DNA of 64,000 nucleotides, taken from positions 115,095,309 to 115,159,308 of the forward strand of contig OX638368.1 in assembly GCA_951812925.1 (NCBI GenBank). Reading direction: 5' to 3'. Origin of the DNA: Calliopum simillimum (lineage: Eukaryota; Arthropoda; Insecta; Diptera; Lauxaniidae). Shown piece after piece: positions 22,690-34,796 of the stretch (the stretch's first letter is position 1; every line of letters starts with the position of its first letter). The translations under genes and the position numbers were made by a program. A model generated the notes under the pieces. The model did no database searches, was not told the DNA's origin, and saw only the letters and a list, made by a program, of their open reading frames with translations.

Positions 22690-23690
22690 ACAACAAATTC
22701 AACAACTATTACCGATAATGGTTCTTGCACAACCTCATACTTACCCACTTTGGGTAAAAAGCAAATTCAACAACCATTACCAGTAATGGTTCTTGCACAA
22801 CCCCATACTTACCTCCTTTGGGCAAATAGAAAAATCCAACAACCATTACCGATAATGGTTCTTGCACAACATGATACTTACCTACTTTAAGTAAATAACA
22901 AATTCAACAACCATTACCGATAATGGTTCTTGCACAACCTCATACTTACTTACTTTGGGTAAATAGAAAATTCAACAACCATTACCGATAATGGTTTTGG
23001 CACAACCTCATACTTACTTACTTTGGGTAAATAGAAAATTCAACAACCATTACCGATAATGGTTCTTGCACAACATGATACTTACCTACTTTAAGTAAAT
23101 AACAAATTCAACAACCATTACCGATAATGGTTCTTGCACAACCTCATACTTACTTACTTTTGGTAAATAGAAAATTCAACAACCATTACCGATAATGGTT
23201 CTTGCACAACATGATACTTACCTACTTTAAGTAAATAACAAATTCAACAACCATTACCGGTAATGGTTCTTACACAACCCCATACTTACCTCCTTTGGGT
23301 AAATAGAAAATTCAACAACCATTACCGATAATGGTTTTGGCACAACCTCATACTTACTTACTTTGGGTAAATAGAAAATTCAACAACCATTACCGATAAT
23401 TGTTCTTGCACAACCTCATACTTACCTACTTTAGGTAAATAGCAAATTCAACAACCATTACCGGTAATGGTTCTTGCACAACCCCATACTTACCTCCTTT
23501 GGGTAAATAGAAAATGCAACAACCATTACCGATAATGGTTCTTGCACAACATGATACTTACCTACTTTAAGTAAATAACAATTCAACAACCATTACCGAT
23601 AATGGTTCTTGCACAACCTCATACTTACTTATTTTGGGTAAATAGAAAATTCAACAACCATTACCGGTAATGGTTTTAATACAACTTAAT
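22690..23690 (+). repeat. 15-copy tandem array, unit about 67-70 bp
   Basis: Each unit holds CAACAACCATTACCGATAAT or a GGTAAT variant, then TTCTTGCACAAC, then a variable half with CATACTTACCTACTTT. Three main variants of the second half alternate. Variants with ACCATTACCGGTAATGGT contain an 18 bp perfect palindrome. It starts directly at the right end of the piggyBac-type element. No coding potential seen. Confidence 0.9.
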
Positions 23691-24829
23691 TTTTAGCTAC
23701 TTTAATATAGATACCTGCTAGATTTTTTTTACAATACGGCTCTGGGAATTAATTCCAAGATATAGCCAATGGAATATCTGGATATTTTAGAAAAACTAGT
23801 AAAAGTTGGAAACTTCTGAATGGATTTTAAAAATGTTGGAGTCATACGAAAGGTATTTTAACATACTTTAAATTTTGTGAAAAAGATGTTAATTACTTGT
23901 ACAAAAAATCAAAATAAATCTCATGTGAAGTGGATCTATTATTCACGTGTTTTATGACGAAATTTAGAGTTAAGTCTCAAAACAGCCGTAAATCGCCTCG
24001 TAAATCTCTGCCATAAGAGGGGTATTATGGTAAAAGTTAAATTCAATGAGCAAATGATTTTAAAATTTTTTCATCATTCGTCAGATAAACTTATGAATGA
24101 CATAAAAAACTAAAGATAATTTAAACTAATTAAGACCGAAGGCTCAAAGACAAACTTTGGATAACAAGTATTTCCTGAGGAACTTTTAAAATACGCAACT
24201 TCTTGATAAAAACTCTATATGTAACTTGTTTGAAACAAAATGACGGTGCCACACCTCTAAAAAACAAAACTCGACATATCTCAGAAAATGTCTGACGTAT
24301 AGGAACTAAATTTTGCACATACTTATGCAAATTACGATCATTAAAAAATTGGCCGGTGCCACTCCCCTTGGACATATCTCTGAAACGGTTCTAAGCACAT
24401 GGTTGAAATTTGTTTTCTATGTAAAGAGCACCGGACAAAATATAACTAGAAAAATTGGCGACACCACACCCTGGAAAAATGCATCATAGCTAATGTTTTT
24501 ATTGCATGATCTAAGGCATTTTTAAAATACATATTTCGTAGTCATTGACTCAAAGAAAATTTCCCAATTCCTGGGCCAAAAAATTCTAAAATATCAAAAA
24601 CAAGATTAATAGTGAGTTAAGCATCAGAAAAGCTAATTAGAATTTTTTGGTCCCTGAATTGGGAAATTTTCTTTTAGTCATGAAATATCTATGAAATATG
24701 AAATATGTATTTTTAAAAAATGCATAAAATCATGCAATAAAAAGATTCACATTGTTACGTCTTTAATCCGTCTGTCTGGGGCCATTAGTTCCTTATTAAT
24801 ATGTTTTTAGGTCATAACCAATTGACTAT
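23691..24829. repeat. Diverged foldback-arm fragment and AT-rich DNA
   Basis: 23735-23885 is a diverged copy of the arm of the 5060-6940 foldback (CAAGATATAGCCAATGGAAT; GGATTTTAAAAATGTTGGAG). 24130-24480 has repeats with GTGCCACNCC phrases. No exon seen. Confidence 0.4.
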
Positions 24830-24936
24830 GGGGGTTATCGTGAATAAATATTCCCGGGGAATTTTCTCAAACTGCCGTGCATTCTCTATAGCAGTTTAAG
24901 AAAATTCCCCGGGAATCTTGATTCACGATAACCCCC
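24830..24936. mobile_element. 107 bp hairpin MITE, copy 1
   Basis: GGGGGTTATCGTGAATAAAT and complement form nearly full-length arms around TGCCGTGCATTCTCT. Flanked by TAT on both sides (24827-24829, 24937-24939). A second copy with its own 3 bp duplication lies at 44452-44560. The 3 bp duplication and G-rich end suggest PIF/Harbinger-type mobilisation (inference). Confidence 0.8.
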
Positions 24937-24939
24937 TAT

Positions 24940-26245
24940 AAGTTAAAGGCACTGGCGCAAAAGTGAGGCAACTAAGTGATAGCTAGTAATTTAATATATT
25001 ATGTGGAAAAATATGGTTAATTCCAATATTATAGAATCTAGCTCATGGCAATGATGAAGAGTAAAGGACGCAGCTAAGTCAAAGACAAAACATTTTTTAT
25101 GAAGGCATTGGAAAGGAAAAATAATTTTGGATATTAATTTTGCCACCTCTTCCTCAAATGTTTGAAGTTCTCTGAATATTTTATATGGCACTAAGAACTT
25201 GCTGCATATGGTATACTCAAGAATAGAAATACCACAAAACTAACATACTTACAATACAATAAAAACACATAAATAACAACTGCTTAAGAATTAAAGATAT
25301 TTTGCATATTTCTTTTTTTTTTTTCCACAAAGCAGATCATCTTTCACATTAAACTCCACTTAAGGCATATTTGTCAAGTGTGATATTGCAGTTGTTGAAC
25401 ATGATCACTTACTTACGACTCATACTTAAGACTCAGGCGTGTACCGCTTGTGGGCCCTGGGGCCAAAAATTTTTGGCGAAGTTTTTTGTGTAATGTCATT
25501 TGCCTATTCTGTTGTTGTCTATTCTGGCGTTCTTGTTGTTTATTCCGTCGCTGTTATTGTTGTTAAAAGTTGCTAAATTTCAAACAAATTGCTATGGCCT
25601 ATTTTTCTTCTTTTAAAAGAAACTGGTCAATAATTTTAAAAATTCGCTATATCTTGAACACCATAACTCGGAATTAAAACTTTTGTGCATTGATTTTAAA
25701 ATATCTTTAATATGACAACAATATCCAGCATGGGGTTCAGAACTAATACCGGTTCTTATAAAAGCCATATCCCGATCTGTGGATGGCTATACCTAAGAAA
25801 CTAGGTCTAGGCTGATTTAATTAAGTGTCAATCATACGACCTGTATTGCACGAATCAATAACATGAAAACATACATTAAATCAGGGTTCGGAAAAATTTA
25901 ATGTTAGAGTATATGTTTGAGAGAAGACAGATAAAGAATTGAAAAGGAGAGAAAGCAATAGATAGATGGAACCTTCGGAATTCTGCTGCTCATGAGTGAC
26001 AGAATGCCGATGGCTGCATTAAATCGCCAATCATCGACGTTAAAAAACAAATGTCACAGGATATTATTTACAAGACAAGACAAAACATAAGTTTAGGTGA
26101 AAATCTCTTGTTTTGGGTTTTTAACAACAAATCCTTCTTTTGTTCATATCTGAAGAATAACTAACAAGTGAAATAATTTTGAATTTTAGCCGCAAGGCTG
26201 CACAAAATCTATTTTCCAAAGTTTTACCCAAGAAACAATAATATA
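24940..26245. other. Repeat-derived and AT-rich intergenic DNA
   Basis: 25590-25815 is another diverged half-copy of the 5060-6940 foldback family (CCATAACTCGGAATTAAAAC; ATCCCGATCTGTGGATGGCT). The remainder shows no exon or RNA gene. Confidence 0.4.
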
Positions 26246-27255
26246 GGATGCATTGAATAAGGTTACGAAGCTTCTGGGAGGTGATAGAGAAGGCCAAGAC
26301 TAACAAAAAATTGCGTCAGAGGGGCGAGTCTTAAATGTGCCCCTGAGGAGTTACAGGGTTAAAACTGATTTTTTAACTTGTTTCAGGAAAACAATTGTCT
26401 TGGGTCACCCTAACGTTTTAGAGAATACTCCGTTATGGGAAACTTTGAGGTAACTGTATGAGTTTTCTAATACTGCATTTGGTTTATGGGGCTTAAAGAG
26501 ATTTCGCAAATTTCTGGACCTTTTAAGTTGATATTTTAAAATTTCTTTCCCAATTTTTGACTTTGGCGGCCATTTCGGTATGAAAAAGGTCTTGTTAACA
26601 TACCCTTTTATAATTTTTTTTTTTTAAGTCTTAAATTTTCTTTAAATCGGTAGTACATTTGTCAAACCAACTTTTTAATGTGAGGTCGGAAAAAAATACT
26701 TTTTTTTGTAACAAACGGGTTAGTCGCATACGATTCGCTGCAAATGATGTGCGCGCTATACGCGCTGCCATTTATCTATTGGAGCCTTCAAACGGATTGT
26801 TCTTGAAAATTATTTTTTCTGACCTCAAACTAACAAATTGATAAGACAAGTGCGCTTCCAAAATTAAAGAAAATTTAACGAAAATTTCAAGAAAAAGTTT
26901 AAAAGGATATGTTAATGGACCTTTTTCATACTAAAATGGCCGCCAAAGTCAAAAAATTGTAAAAAAAAAATTAAAATATCAACTTTAAAAGTCCAGAATT
27001 TTGCGAAATCCTTTTAAACCGTATAAACCATACACACTATCTGAAAACTCATACAATTAACTAAAACTTTGTCATAAAAATTTTTTCTCTGAAACGTTAG
27101 TGTGACCCAAGAAAATATTTTTTCTGAAACAAGTCAGAAAATCAGTTTAAACCCTATAACTTCTGAGGGGTACATTTTAGACCCGTGCAATTTTTTCTCA
27201 GTCAAAGCCTCCTCTATCAACTCCCAGAAGGTTCGTAACCTTATGCGATACACCC
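26246..27255. mobile_element. 1 kb snap-back element, copy 1
   Basis: Arms are reverse complements throughout: left AATAAGGTTACGAAGCTTCT and right GTTCGTAACCTTATGCGATA. Inner paired blocks include CACCCTAACGTTTTAGAGAA and GGCGGCCATTTCGG. A second copy is at 40536-41660. No transposase. Confidence 0.8.
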
Positions 27256-28358
27256 CTAACTTTAACCTTAATTAACTCAAAACTATAATTTTTGAGTTTT
27301 AAAATTCAAAATGCCATAAGACATTTTTGAGCAACTTTTTCGGCGTTCTCTTCAGATTTTTATCCTTTATCCAATGGCATCAAAAATTCCTCTGGCAAAA
27401 TAAGATCTCTTTTGTCACGACACGTCACATATATTAATGAAAAATCATCGACTTAAGTATTAGAAGTTAATAAGGGATTTTTAATCAAAAAATAGGCTTA
27501 CTCAGAGTAAACATTCCTAAATTCCTCGTATAGATTCCTTAATAGATAAGAGTGACCTGCTTCATGTCTGTCTAAAAAAAAAATTCCAAAACTGAAGCAG
27601 TGACATTTTTACTCACGTTCTTCTTAGGGATGATTTCTGCACGCTGAAAATGTATCCCACCTTTTTGCGACCCTGCCCTTATTTAATATAATATAATAAA
27701 AATAAATATGAAAAATTTTCAATGGCAAGGATGATTTTCCGGCAACTGCTTGCAGCAGCAGCGATGAAAATCATCATCGTTATGCATTGTTTTTTGAATA
27801 TCTCACATTACTACGGCACATGAGCAACAGAAGGAGTCGGTTGGTCTGGTAATTGAAATTGATCTTCCCATTGCTGCAGCTCTCTATGCCGCGCTCAATG
27901 CACTTGAATGGATTTTGCGGATCACAGTTTGCGAGACTGTGACTGAGACAGTAATAATATTTGATATAGATATCATATTTAAAAACAAAAACAACAAAAA
28001 AGACAATATATATTGTGTAATCCATTCATCATCCAATGTGCACATGTGCTGCTGGCATATCCACACACATTTAATTCTTTTTTTTTATATCATTTTGAAC
28101 GATTACAGTGCCGCGTTCAATTTCCAGCATTTTTAAAACTCAAAATATGGTAATTATAATTTTGCTGCTTTGGAGAACGCTGCGTAGTTTTGTCGCAACG
28201 TTCTCGCTGTTAAGATGTCGTACGGAATAATGTTCGCTAAGATCGGCTTGAAACAACAAACATTAAATGCGACGCTAAGTAACATTAATTATAATAAGTA
28301 ATTAATTAACGACGAGTAAAGTAAATAAATTAATTGATTTGAATGATTCAATCTACAT
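27256..28358. other. Upstream region of the SH2 gene
   Basis: AT-rich, with a stretch of higher complexity at 28140-28358 (GGAGAACGCTGCGTAGTTTT) that may be promoter or 5'UTR of the SH2 gene. A TATA box was not clearly recognised. Confidence 0.3.
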
Positions 28359-31300
28359 ATGCATGTGACCGATTGTGAGTTTTATGTCCGACTGACTGAT
28401 CGAACGAACGATCGAATTCGATTGATTGCCATAATGTGTTGGTCTTTGCATGTCTATTGGACGGTGTTTTATAACTTGTTTGCGCGGTTCATTACCAATG
28501 TTGCCAATTTATTTTACAATAAAAATAATGATAAGTGTTGTTGTTGTTGTTGCTGTTGCGGCTCTCAAAAACATAAACATGTCCCAAAACGTGCTTCGGC
28601 GGATTCAACATTAATGATCGCTGTTCCACACAATGGAGCAGTAGACATTGGGGATCGCTCATCGCCAAATTTTCATGATTATGTCATTGTTGGTGAGTAA
28701 AAAAAGAAACACAACAGAGGAGTATGTGAAATTTCATATTTACATACAAACATATTTCTGAGTAAAGGTTGAGTTTGTTCGGTTATCTGCTGTATTTTAT
28801 AGTAAGATATTACTACTGAATGAATGAATGTAGACAATTAACTGCAATACGCTGCGACGCACAGTAGTAGTTTGGTGGAAAAAAAGCTCTAAATTTCAAA
28901 AATCTTATGATGCAGTTTTATCGAAAAATGTTAAGCCGTTATTAAGTACAGTAGAACGCCGATTGTCCGAACGCCGATTAACCGAATCGCCAATTATACG
29001 AATCGGTCCTAAGCGTAATACAAAAAATTAAAACCAAGTACTGTAAGTAAGTAATGTAATTTTTGTTTTGTTGTAACAAGTTGGAACTCGCTGGAGTCCA
29101 GATATATTTCTAGTGCACTACTTACGTATTGTAGAACTGTGTTTGTTAAGCTCAATAAAGTTTATTCTATGTTGACAGTTCGTTTTTTTTTATTACCAGT
29201 CTATGTCTGATAATCCGAATTTTCGATTATCCGAATCGACCTCGGTCCCAATTAATTCGGATAATCGGCGTTCTACTGTACTTTTCTAAAAAATCATATT
29301 TCTACTTTGAAAAAATCAAAGCCACTTGAAGGTTGTACGAATGAAACAAATTAAATTTTTTATCAATTCAGTGTTGCCTGTGGCCAAATTTTGACCATTC
29401 ACCTAAAGAAAGATACATATTTTCCGTGCCATTTAGTATATGAGAAAGCCGGAACATTGAGTATTAACAGAATTCCATACTCGCAGTTACCTTTTTTGGA
29501 CGCAGAAGGCTTTGTATATCTGCAAACTGATTTACATTTAGCATTTCCTCTTTTGGAGAGAGGCACTGTCCACTAAAAAAAAACTAATCCTTCTCGAAGT
29601 TCAGTCTATCTCATGAAAATCAGTAAACTGATATGTGGCATAACTCCGTTCATGTATAAATTTCTCTTTAGTTTTCTTTCTCAGGGTTCAATACAGTATA
29701 CACCAAATTTCATAAAAACCGTTGGCACAGCTCAGTCCTAACAGAATTTTTGAAATCTTTGATTCAAAGCGCATCTCACTGCAAAAATTTAAAAAAAAAC
29801 CCACAAAGGATAACACACTAATAGGAATAAGCGAGAGTCCAAAAGCATCTAAAATATCGGTAAAAGTGCTAAAGTATCGAAAAACATCCAAAAAATCGAT
29901 AAAAGGCCAAAAACATCGTAAAACATTCAATATATTGGTAAGAGTCCAAAAGTATAGAAAAATATCGGTTAGAGTCCAAAAGTATCGAAAAACATCCAAA
30001 AAATCGATAAGAGTCCAAAAGTATCGAAAAACATAAAAGAAATCGGTTTTGGTCCAAAACTATCGAAAAACTTCCGAAATATCGGAAGACAAGGGCTTCA
30101 AGCTGGTGGCTATGGAATTCACCTGGGCATCAGAGGAATTTCTTGAGATGCACTACGCTGATTTGTCTGCTCGTCCTTTCTTTCCCGGTTTGATCGCTTA
30201 CATGTGTTCTGGCAAAGTACTTAAAATGATGTGGAAGGGCTTGAACGTGAAACTGGATGTAAGATATTGGGTGAGACCAATCCTGCTAACTCATCCTCGG
30301 TTCTGATGCCGTCGAATGAGCATATAAGCAAATCAACTTATAGTCCGCACGTTCGCTGAAAATCAACTATCGTTCACAACTGTTTGGGAGTAGCAGTGTC
30401 AGTATTTGGCACTTCCAGTAGGGATTAAGCGAGAAAGCGAACAAAGTTTTGTGAAATTCTAAAGTGCATTATGGAAGTGGATATTAAAAAATCTGATGTT
30501 AGTGAATTGAGTGTACTATACATAAATGAAATAGTTTAATATGATAAACATTTGTATCATATTAAATACAATCTTTAATTTAAATCATTTCGTAAGGGAA
30601 CCAAATTTAGCGAAGCATAAGCAAACCACTTTAACGCTATGTAAACGTTACTTTTTTGCGAGCTCCAGACGTAGTACCAATACATACTTTTAATTCTACT
30701 GTCCTTATTCTAACATTTACGTTTTCGGTTCGCAATCGTATCGCCAAAGCGGTACGTTTACGAAGTCTTGTATGACTTATAAACTTCGCCGGTGTGTCGC
30801 TGTTGTACCGCTTTTCTTAGAGGGAAAGTTTGACAAAATATCCAAAATATTGGCAAAAGTCCAAAAGTATCGAAAAACATCCAAATTATCGGCAAAAGTC
30901 CAAAATATCGAATATCTTTAGGGAAAAAGAAATGTAGTTAATTTTCTATGGAAGGTAAGCGTGTCCGTTGACTTTTCACGCCTATTTTTGGAATTTTCTT
31001 AAGGATGCGAAATTTCATTGTTATGGGAGCACTTTTCCTATTTTTTTTATTTTTTTTTTTCAAAACATGTATTAAACCATACCACAGTGCGACGTGAGCC
31101 AATTTTTTTAGTTTTGTTTTAAAAATTTAATTAAGTACTTAGATGCTTTATGGAAATTTTTGTGTTAACTATAAAAACGGCTGTTTTCGCTTACTATAAA
31201 ATTATAAGTTTTAAGAGAATTCAAACAGGAATATAGATATCAGATGATAAGTGTGAAGTTTAAGTTTCAGATTATATTGCACCTGAAACTAAAACTACAG

Positions 31301-34300
31301 TGAAACAAACAGTGATACACAAATTAAATCATGTTTCGTAGAAAAAGCTAATTTTTGTCTCTAAAGAAACTTATTCAGGGTCAAGAATATGAGTATCTCG
31401 ATAACGGCTACTTTTACAGAAAAATTACTGTCAACAATTTTGTAGCTCAGAAAATTTACCGCCCGCGGGACAGTCTTGGACTTCACCCTTTTGTCCCGAA
31501 AATGTCATTGTTTTTCATGTACATAAGATAGGGTCGAAATTTTGATTTATCCCGAAACCGACTCACAAGTTTGAAGGACTTAAAAACAATATCTGCATCA
31601 TTTTTTTTTATTCCGAGAAAAACCAATGGAGCACTTGCAAACATCATTAAGGACAAATCAAAGATCATATATTTTGGACCATAGACCATAAAGAACTGAT
31701 CCTATAACATACTTATATTATGGACTATAGACCATAAAAGACAGATCATTGCCATGTCGTCATGAGTGTTTTAACTACGTTTCGTAGCTCATTTGGATTT
31801 AACAACGCTCCAAGCTCATATTTGTATGGTGCGTTGCAAAATCAGTCACAAACGTGGTTGAAACTTATTCAACAACGCTGGTTGTCAAGCGTTATTGAAT
31901 ATGAATCAGCAACGAAACGTAGTCAAAACACTTCGAAGCGTTGTTAAACTCAAATCAGCAACGAAACGTAGTTAAAACACTCACGAAAAGTTGATAAATT
32001 CAAATCAGCTCATTTCAAAACAAATAGACTTTCAGTCAACTTCACAATAATGATGCCCATAGCTGAGTTGCTAACGTCCGCATCTATCACACGACAGGTT
32101 CCAGGTTCAAATCTCCCAAATATCAAAACAAAAAAATTTTATTTAAAGCATAAAATTGAAAATAAAAAAGGAAAATGATGTCAGTTTTCATTGCTGTTGA
32201 CAGGAAAAAATTAATTAAAAAAAAAAATTATTTTTCTTTTGTATTTCATGTAGCAATGCGCGTTGTTAAATCACTCACAAACGTAGTTGAAACCCATTTA
32301 GCAACGCGCGTAGTTAAAACTGCCACAAACGAGCCATGCTCAAAACTTGGGTCGCCACGTGGTTAAAATAACTACGTTTCTGCCACTTTTGACAATGTTG
32401 TTTTCTCTGTGTATCTCAAGTGTCTTTTTTTGTTGAATAACTTTCCTGTAAAAAAATTAAAAAAAAAAATCTGTCAAATGGTAATTTTTCTTGTTTTTCG
32501 GTCAAAAATAGATGGAAACTGGAGATGTCACGAATATTCGGCCACTATTCGGTACTTAGCTTATACGACCACTTTTTCTTGTATTCGATAATCAACTGAA
32601 TAGTTCTTTATATTCGGCCGAATACAGAATTCATAAAAAAGCCCTTTTTTTGCTATTTTTGGATCAATATAACAAGACAAGATAGCTTTTTTTTCCATAA
32701 AACCTGTTATGACAGTTGAAAGCACCAGTCTTTTTCTTCAAAACTCAATTTAAATTACATCGATATTTTTTTCCCGCAATATTTTAACATTTTAGGTTAT
32801 ATCCGAGTAAAAAGAGACATTGCACGTCCGCGCGAAATGCGTTTTCTATAGGATTTTGATGAGAGGTATCTCATTTTCTTCAAAAACTTACGCTGATGTC
32901 AAATTTGAAAGAATTTTTAAAATCCCAACGACAGTTTTTTTTTTAAGTCGGGTAAAGTGATTTTTCAGTACAAAATTTTTGACCATAATTTTTTAAAGAC
33001 CAAAATTTTGAAAAAAAGTTCATCGACTACTGTTTGAAAAAGGTCGAAAAATGGTACATTTGTTAAAAAGCACAACAAAACAAAACAAAAATAGTCATTT
33101 TCGATGTTTTTATTAGTGGTGAATTTGAACCTGGTCTCAGAACTACTCTGTCACGTAGTTTTTGAATTATTGAAACCTAAAATATCAAAAACACGATTTT
33201 TGAGTTGATATTGTTACGAAATTTCCTGTTTAGGTTACAATATCTCAAAAACTATACGTGATAAAGCAGTTCTGGGTCCAGATTCAAATTCACCACTAAT
33301 AAAAACATCGAAAATGACTATTTTTGTTTTGTTTTGTTGTGCTTTTTAACAAATGTACCATTTTTCGACCTTTTTCAAACAGTAGTCGATGAACTTTTTT
33401 TCAAAACTTTTTTGTCTTATTTAGTAAGTGCTCAGGAGTTATTGACACCTTTTTTTTAGTTCACAACAGTTCGATTTAAATTTTTTCCTACCTGGCATAT
33501 ATAGATTTCAGTGTGCAAACTACCAAAAAAACACTCTCAATTTCAAAAGGTTATAACTTTTTCTACGGCAGTTACATTTTTATGTTCTTTATATCAAATG
33601 ATAGGGAAAAATCTGTAGAATAAAGTTTGCGGTTTACATTTTTTTCTTAGGCCTCTGTTTTCAAAATTTTGGTCTTTAAAAAATTATGGTCAAAAATTTT
33701 GTACTGAAAAATCACATTACCCGACATAAAAAAAAAACTGTCGTTGGGATTTCAAAAATTCTTTCAAATTTGACATCAGCGTAAGTTCCTGAAGAAAATG
33801 AGATACCTCCCATCAAAATCCTATAGAAAAAAGTTTTTTGCCTTAAATCGCGCGGATGTGCATTGGTATACTATAGTTCAAATTGGGTTTGATGAAAAAA
33901 TTAGCACTTTCAAATGTGATAAGTATTATGTTTTATGGCTGAAGGAGTAATATTCGGTCAGGCTATCGGCCTAATAGTCGAATATTCTATATTCGGCAAA
34001 ATCACTATGCTATGCGTGCCATCTCTATTGGAAACGTTGTTACTCCAACCTATTTTTTTTTTGAAGGAAAATTGTATGGAAATATGTTTCATCAGAGAAA
34101 GGGTCTTAAGCTCCAAAAGCTTTCAAACATTTCTGTCAACTTTCATATTTAAAAGAGTTTTACAGTATTAAAACCTTTTTTAAGCTGGGCAATATGGATT
34201 AAAAGAAATATAAGCTTACTACTATGTAATATACTCTTTTTTTCAATCATTTTCAGATGACATTGACGCCGACTATTTGGAAATTCAAAGGCATAAAATT

Positions 34301-34692
34301 GAAACAGAACCATACTATCGAACAGTGGATCGTGCCACTGCCGAAGAGATACTAACTTGCAGAGAAGATGGATCTTGTTTGGTGAGGCCTTACAAAGAAT
34401 CCGTAAGTACAAGAAAGATTTCATTAAAATACCATAACTTAATAATAACATTTATCATTTGCAGGATATGACAATCAAATATATTGTCAGCATTTATGCG
34501 AAAGAACAATACTTTCATCTCTTCATACGGCAAATCTACAATAGGGAACTTTATGCCATTGGACAGGAAAAATCACATGAAAAAGTCTTCACCACACCCA
34601 GTGATATTATAGAGTTTTATACTTATAATTCGCTATTTTGTACAAATAAAGTAATCAGCATAAGTTTATTACTAAGGCCGATTATGACATAG
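28359..34692 (+). CDS. SH2-domain adaptor-like protein, 3 exons
   Basis: Exons 28359-28692, 34257-34402 and 34465-34692 join in phase (donors TTG|GTGAGT and TCC|GTAAGT; acceptors TTTCAG and TTGCAG), giving 235 aa. Starting instead at Met 28434 (MCWSLHVYW) gives 210 aa and may be better. Residues from about 130 on form one SH2 domain: [15 protein letters not shown] (alpha A), [12 protein letters not shown] with the phosphotyrosine-binding Arg, [15 protein letters not shown], then [11 protein letters not shown]. The second half resembles SLP-76/BLNK-type SH2 domains (inference). The N-terminal exon carries eight consecutive Cys, a possible membrane or palmitoylation segment. No kinase domain is present, so an adaptor role in phosphotyrosine signalling is likely. 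Intron 1 is 5.6 kb and full of repeats. Confidence 0.8.
28949..29278. mobile_element. Tigger/pogo-type MITE (330 bp)
   Basis: Ends CAGTAGAACGCCGATTGTCC and GGATAATCGGCGTTCTACTG, flanked by TA on both sides. CAGTAGAAC..CGATTATCCG is the classic pogo/Tigger terminal repeat. Subterminal CCGATTAACCGAATCG repeats are also present. No transposase. Lies in intron 1 of the SH2 gene. Confidence 0.9.
29825..30920 (+). repeat. Minisatellite of 36-39 bp units, interrupted
   Basis: Repeats of AGTCCAAAAGTATCGAAAAA followed by CATCCAAAAAATCGAT occupy 29825-30085 and resume at about 30836-30915. About 750 bp containing an NDP-kinase retrocopy sits between the two blocks. It yields spurious Lys/Ser-rich and Phe/Tyr-rich frames. 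Confidence 0.75.
30088..30332 (+). pseudogene. Nucleoside diphosphate kinase (awd/nm23) retropseudogene fragment
   Basis: Intronless plus-strand reading [20 protein letters not shown] then [20 protein letters not shown] matches the NDP kinase family ([12 protein letters not shown] is diagnostic). After VWKGLNV-like MWKGLNV a one-base frameshift leads into [13 protein letters not shown], then a deletion removes the catalytic-His region, and GSDAVE ends in a stop. The 5' half is missing. Not functional; a processed copy of a housekeeping gene. Confidence 0.85.
31760..32375. mobile_element. Foldback with CAACGCNNGGTTG units and tRNA-like centre
   Basis: Repeats of TTTAACTACGTTTCGT and AACGTAGTTAAAAC alternate in both orientations, with CAACAACGCT-type units. 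The centre (32053-32115) holds an A-box-like TAGCTGAGTTGC (32060-32071) and B-box-like GGTTCAAATCT (32104-32114). Exact ends are unclear. Confidence 0.5.
32821..33862. mobile_element. 1.04 kb foldback in SH2 gene intron
   Basis: The left arm starts TGCACGTCCGCGCGAAATGC and pairs with a right arm ending in GCGCGGATGTGCA. Further paired blocks: CTATAGGATTTTGATG, GTACAAAATTTTTGACCATA and GGTCGAAAAATGGTACATTT. The right arm has an extra unpaired segment at about 33420-33650. Shares its central core with 12404-13128 and 18947-20248. Confidence 0.8.
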
Positions 34693-34728
34693 ATTATAGT
34701 CTCATAATATACATAGATATAAAAAAGT

Positions 34729-34784
34729 TTATTTAATTTAATACATATATACAAAATGCTTTATTAACTAAGAATTATAATAAA
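34729..34784. terminator. Overlapping polyadenylation signals of convergent genes
   Basis: AATAAA at 34779-34784 (plus) serves the SH2 gene, 87 nt past its stop. AATAAA at 34734-34729 (minus) serves the Mieap-like gene, about 63 nt past its stop. The plus signal lies beyond the minus one, so the mature 3' ends should overlap. Confidence 0.55.
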
Positions 34785-34796
34785 ATTGTAGTTGCC

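Noticed and set aside
22690..23690. CRISPR-like array
   Set aside because: Units are contiguous with no unique spacers, in a eukaryotic genome; a simple tandem repeat.
29391..29576. 61-codon plus-strand ORF in the SH2 intron
   Set aside because: No recognisable domain, no splice sites in compatible phase, and close to repeats.
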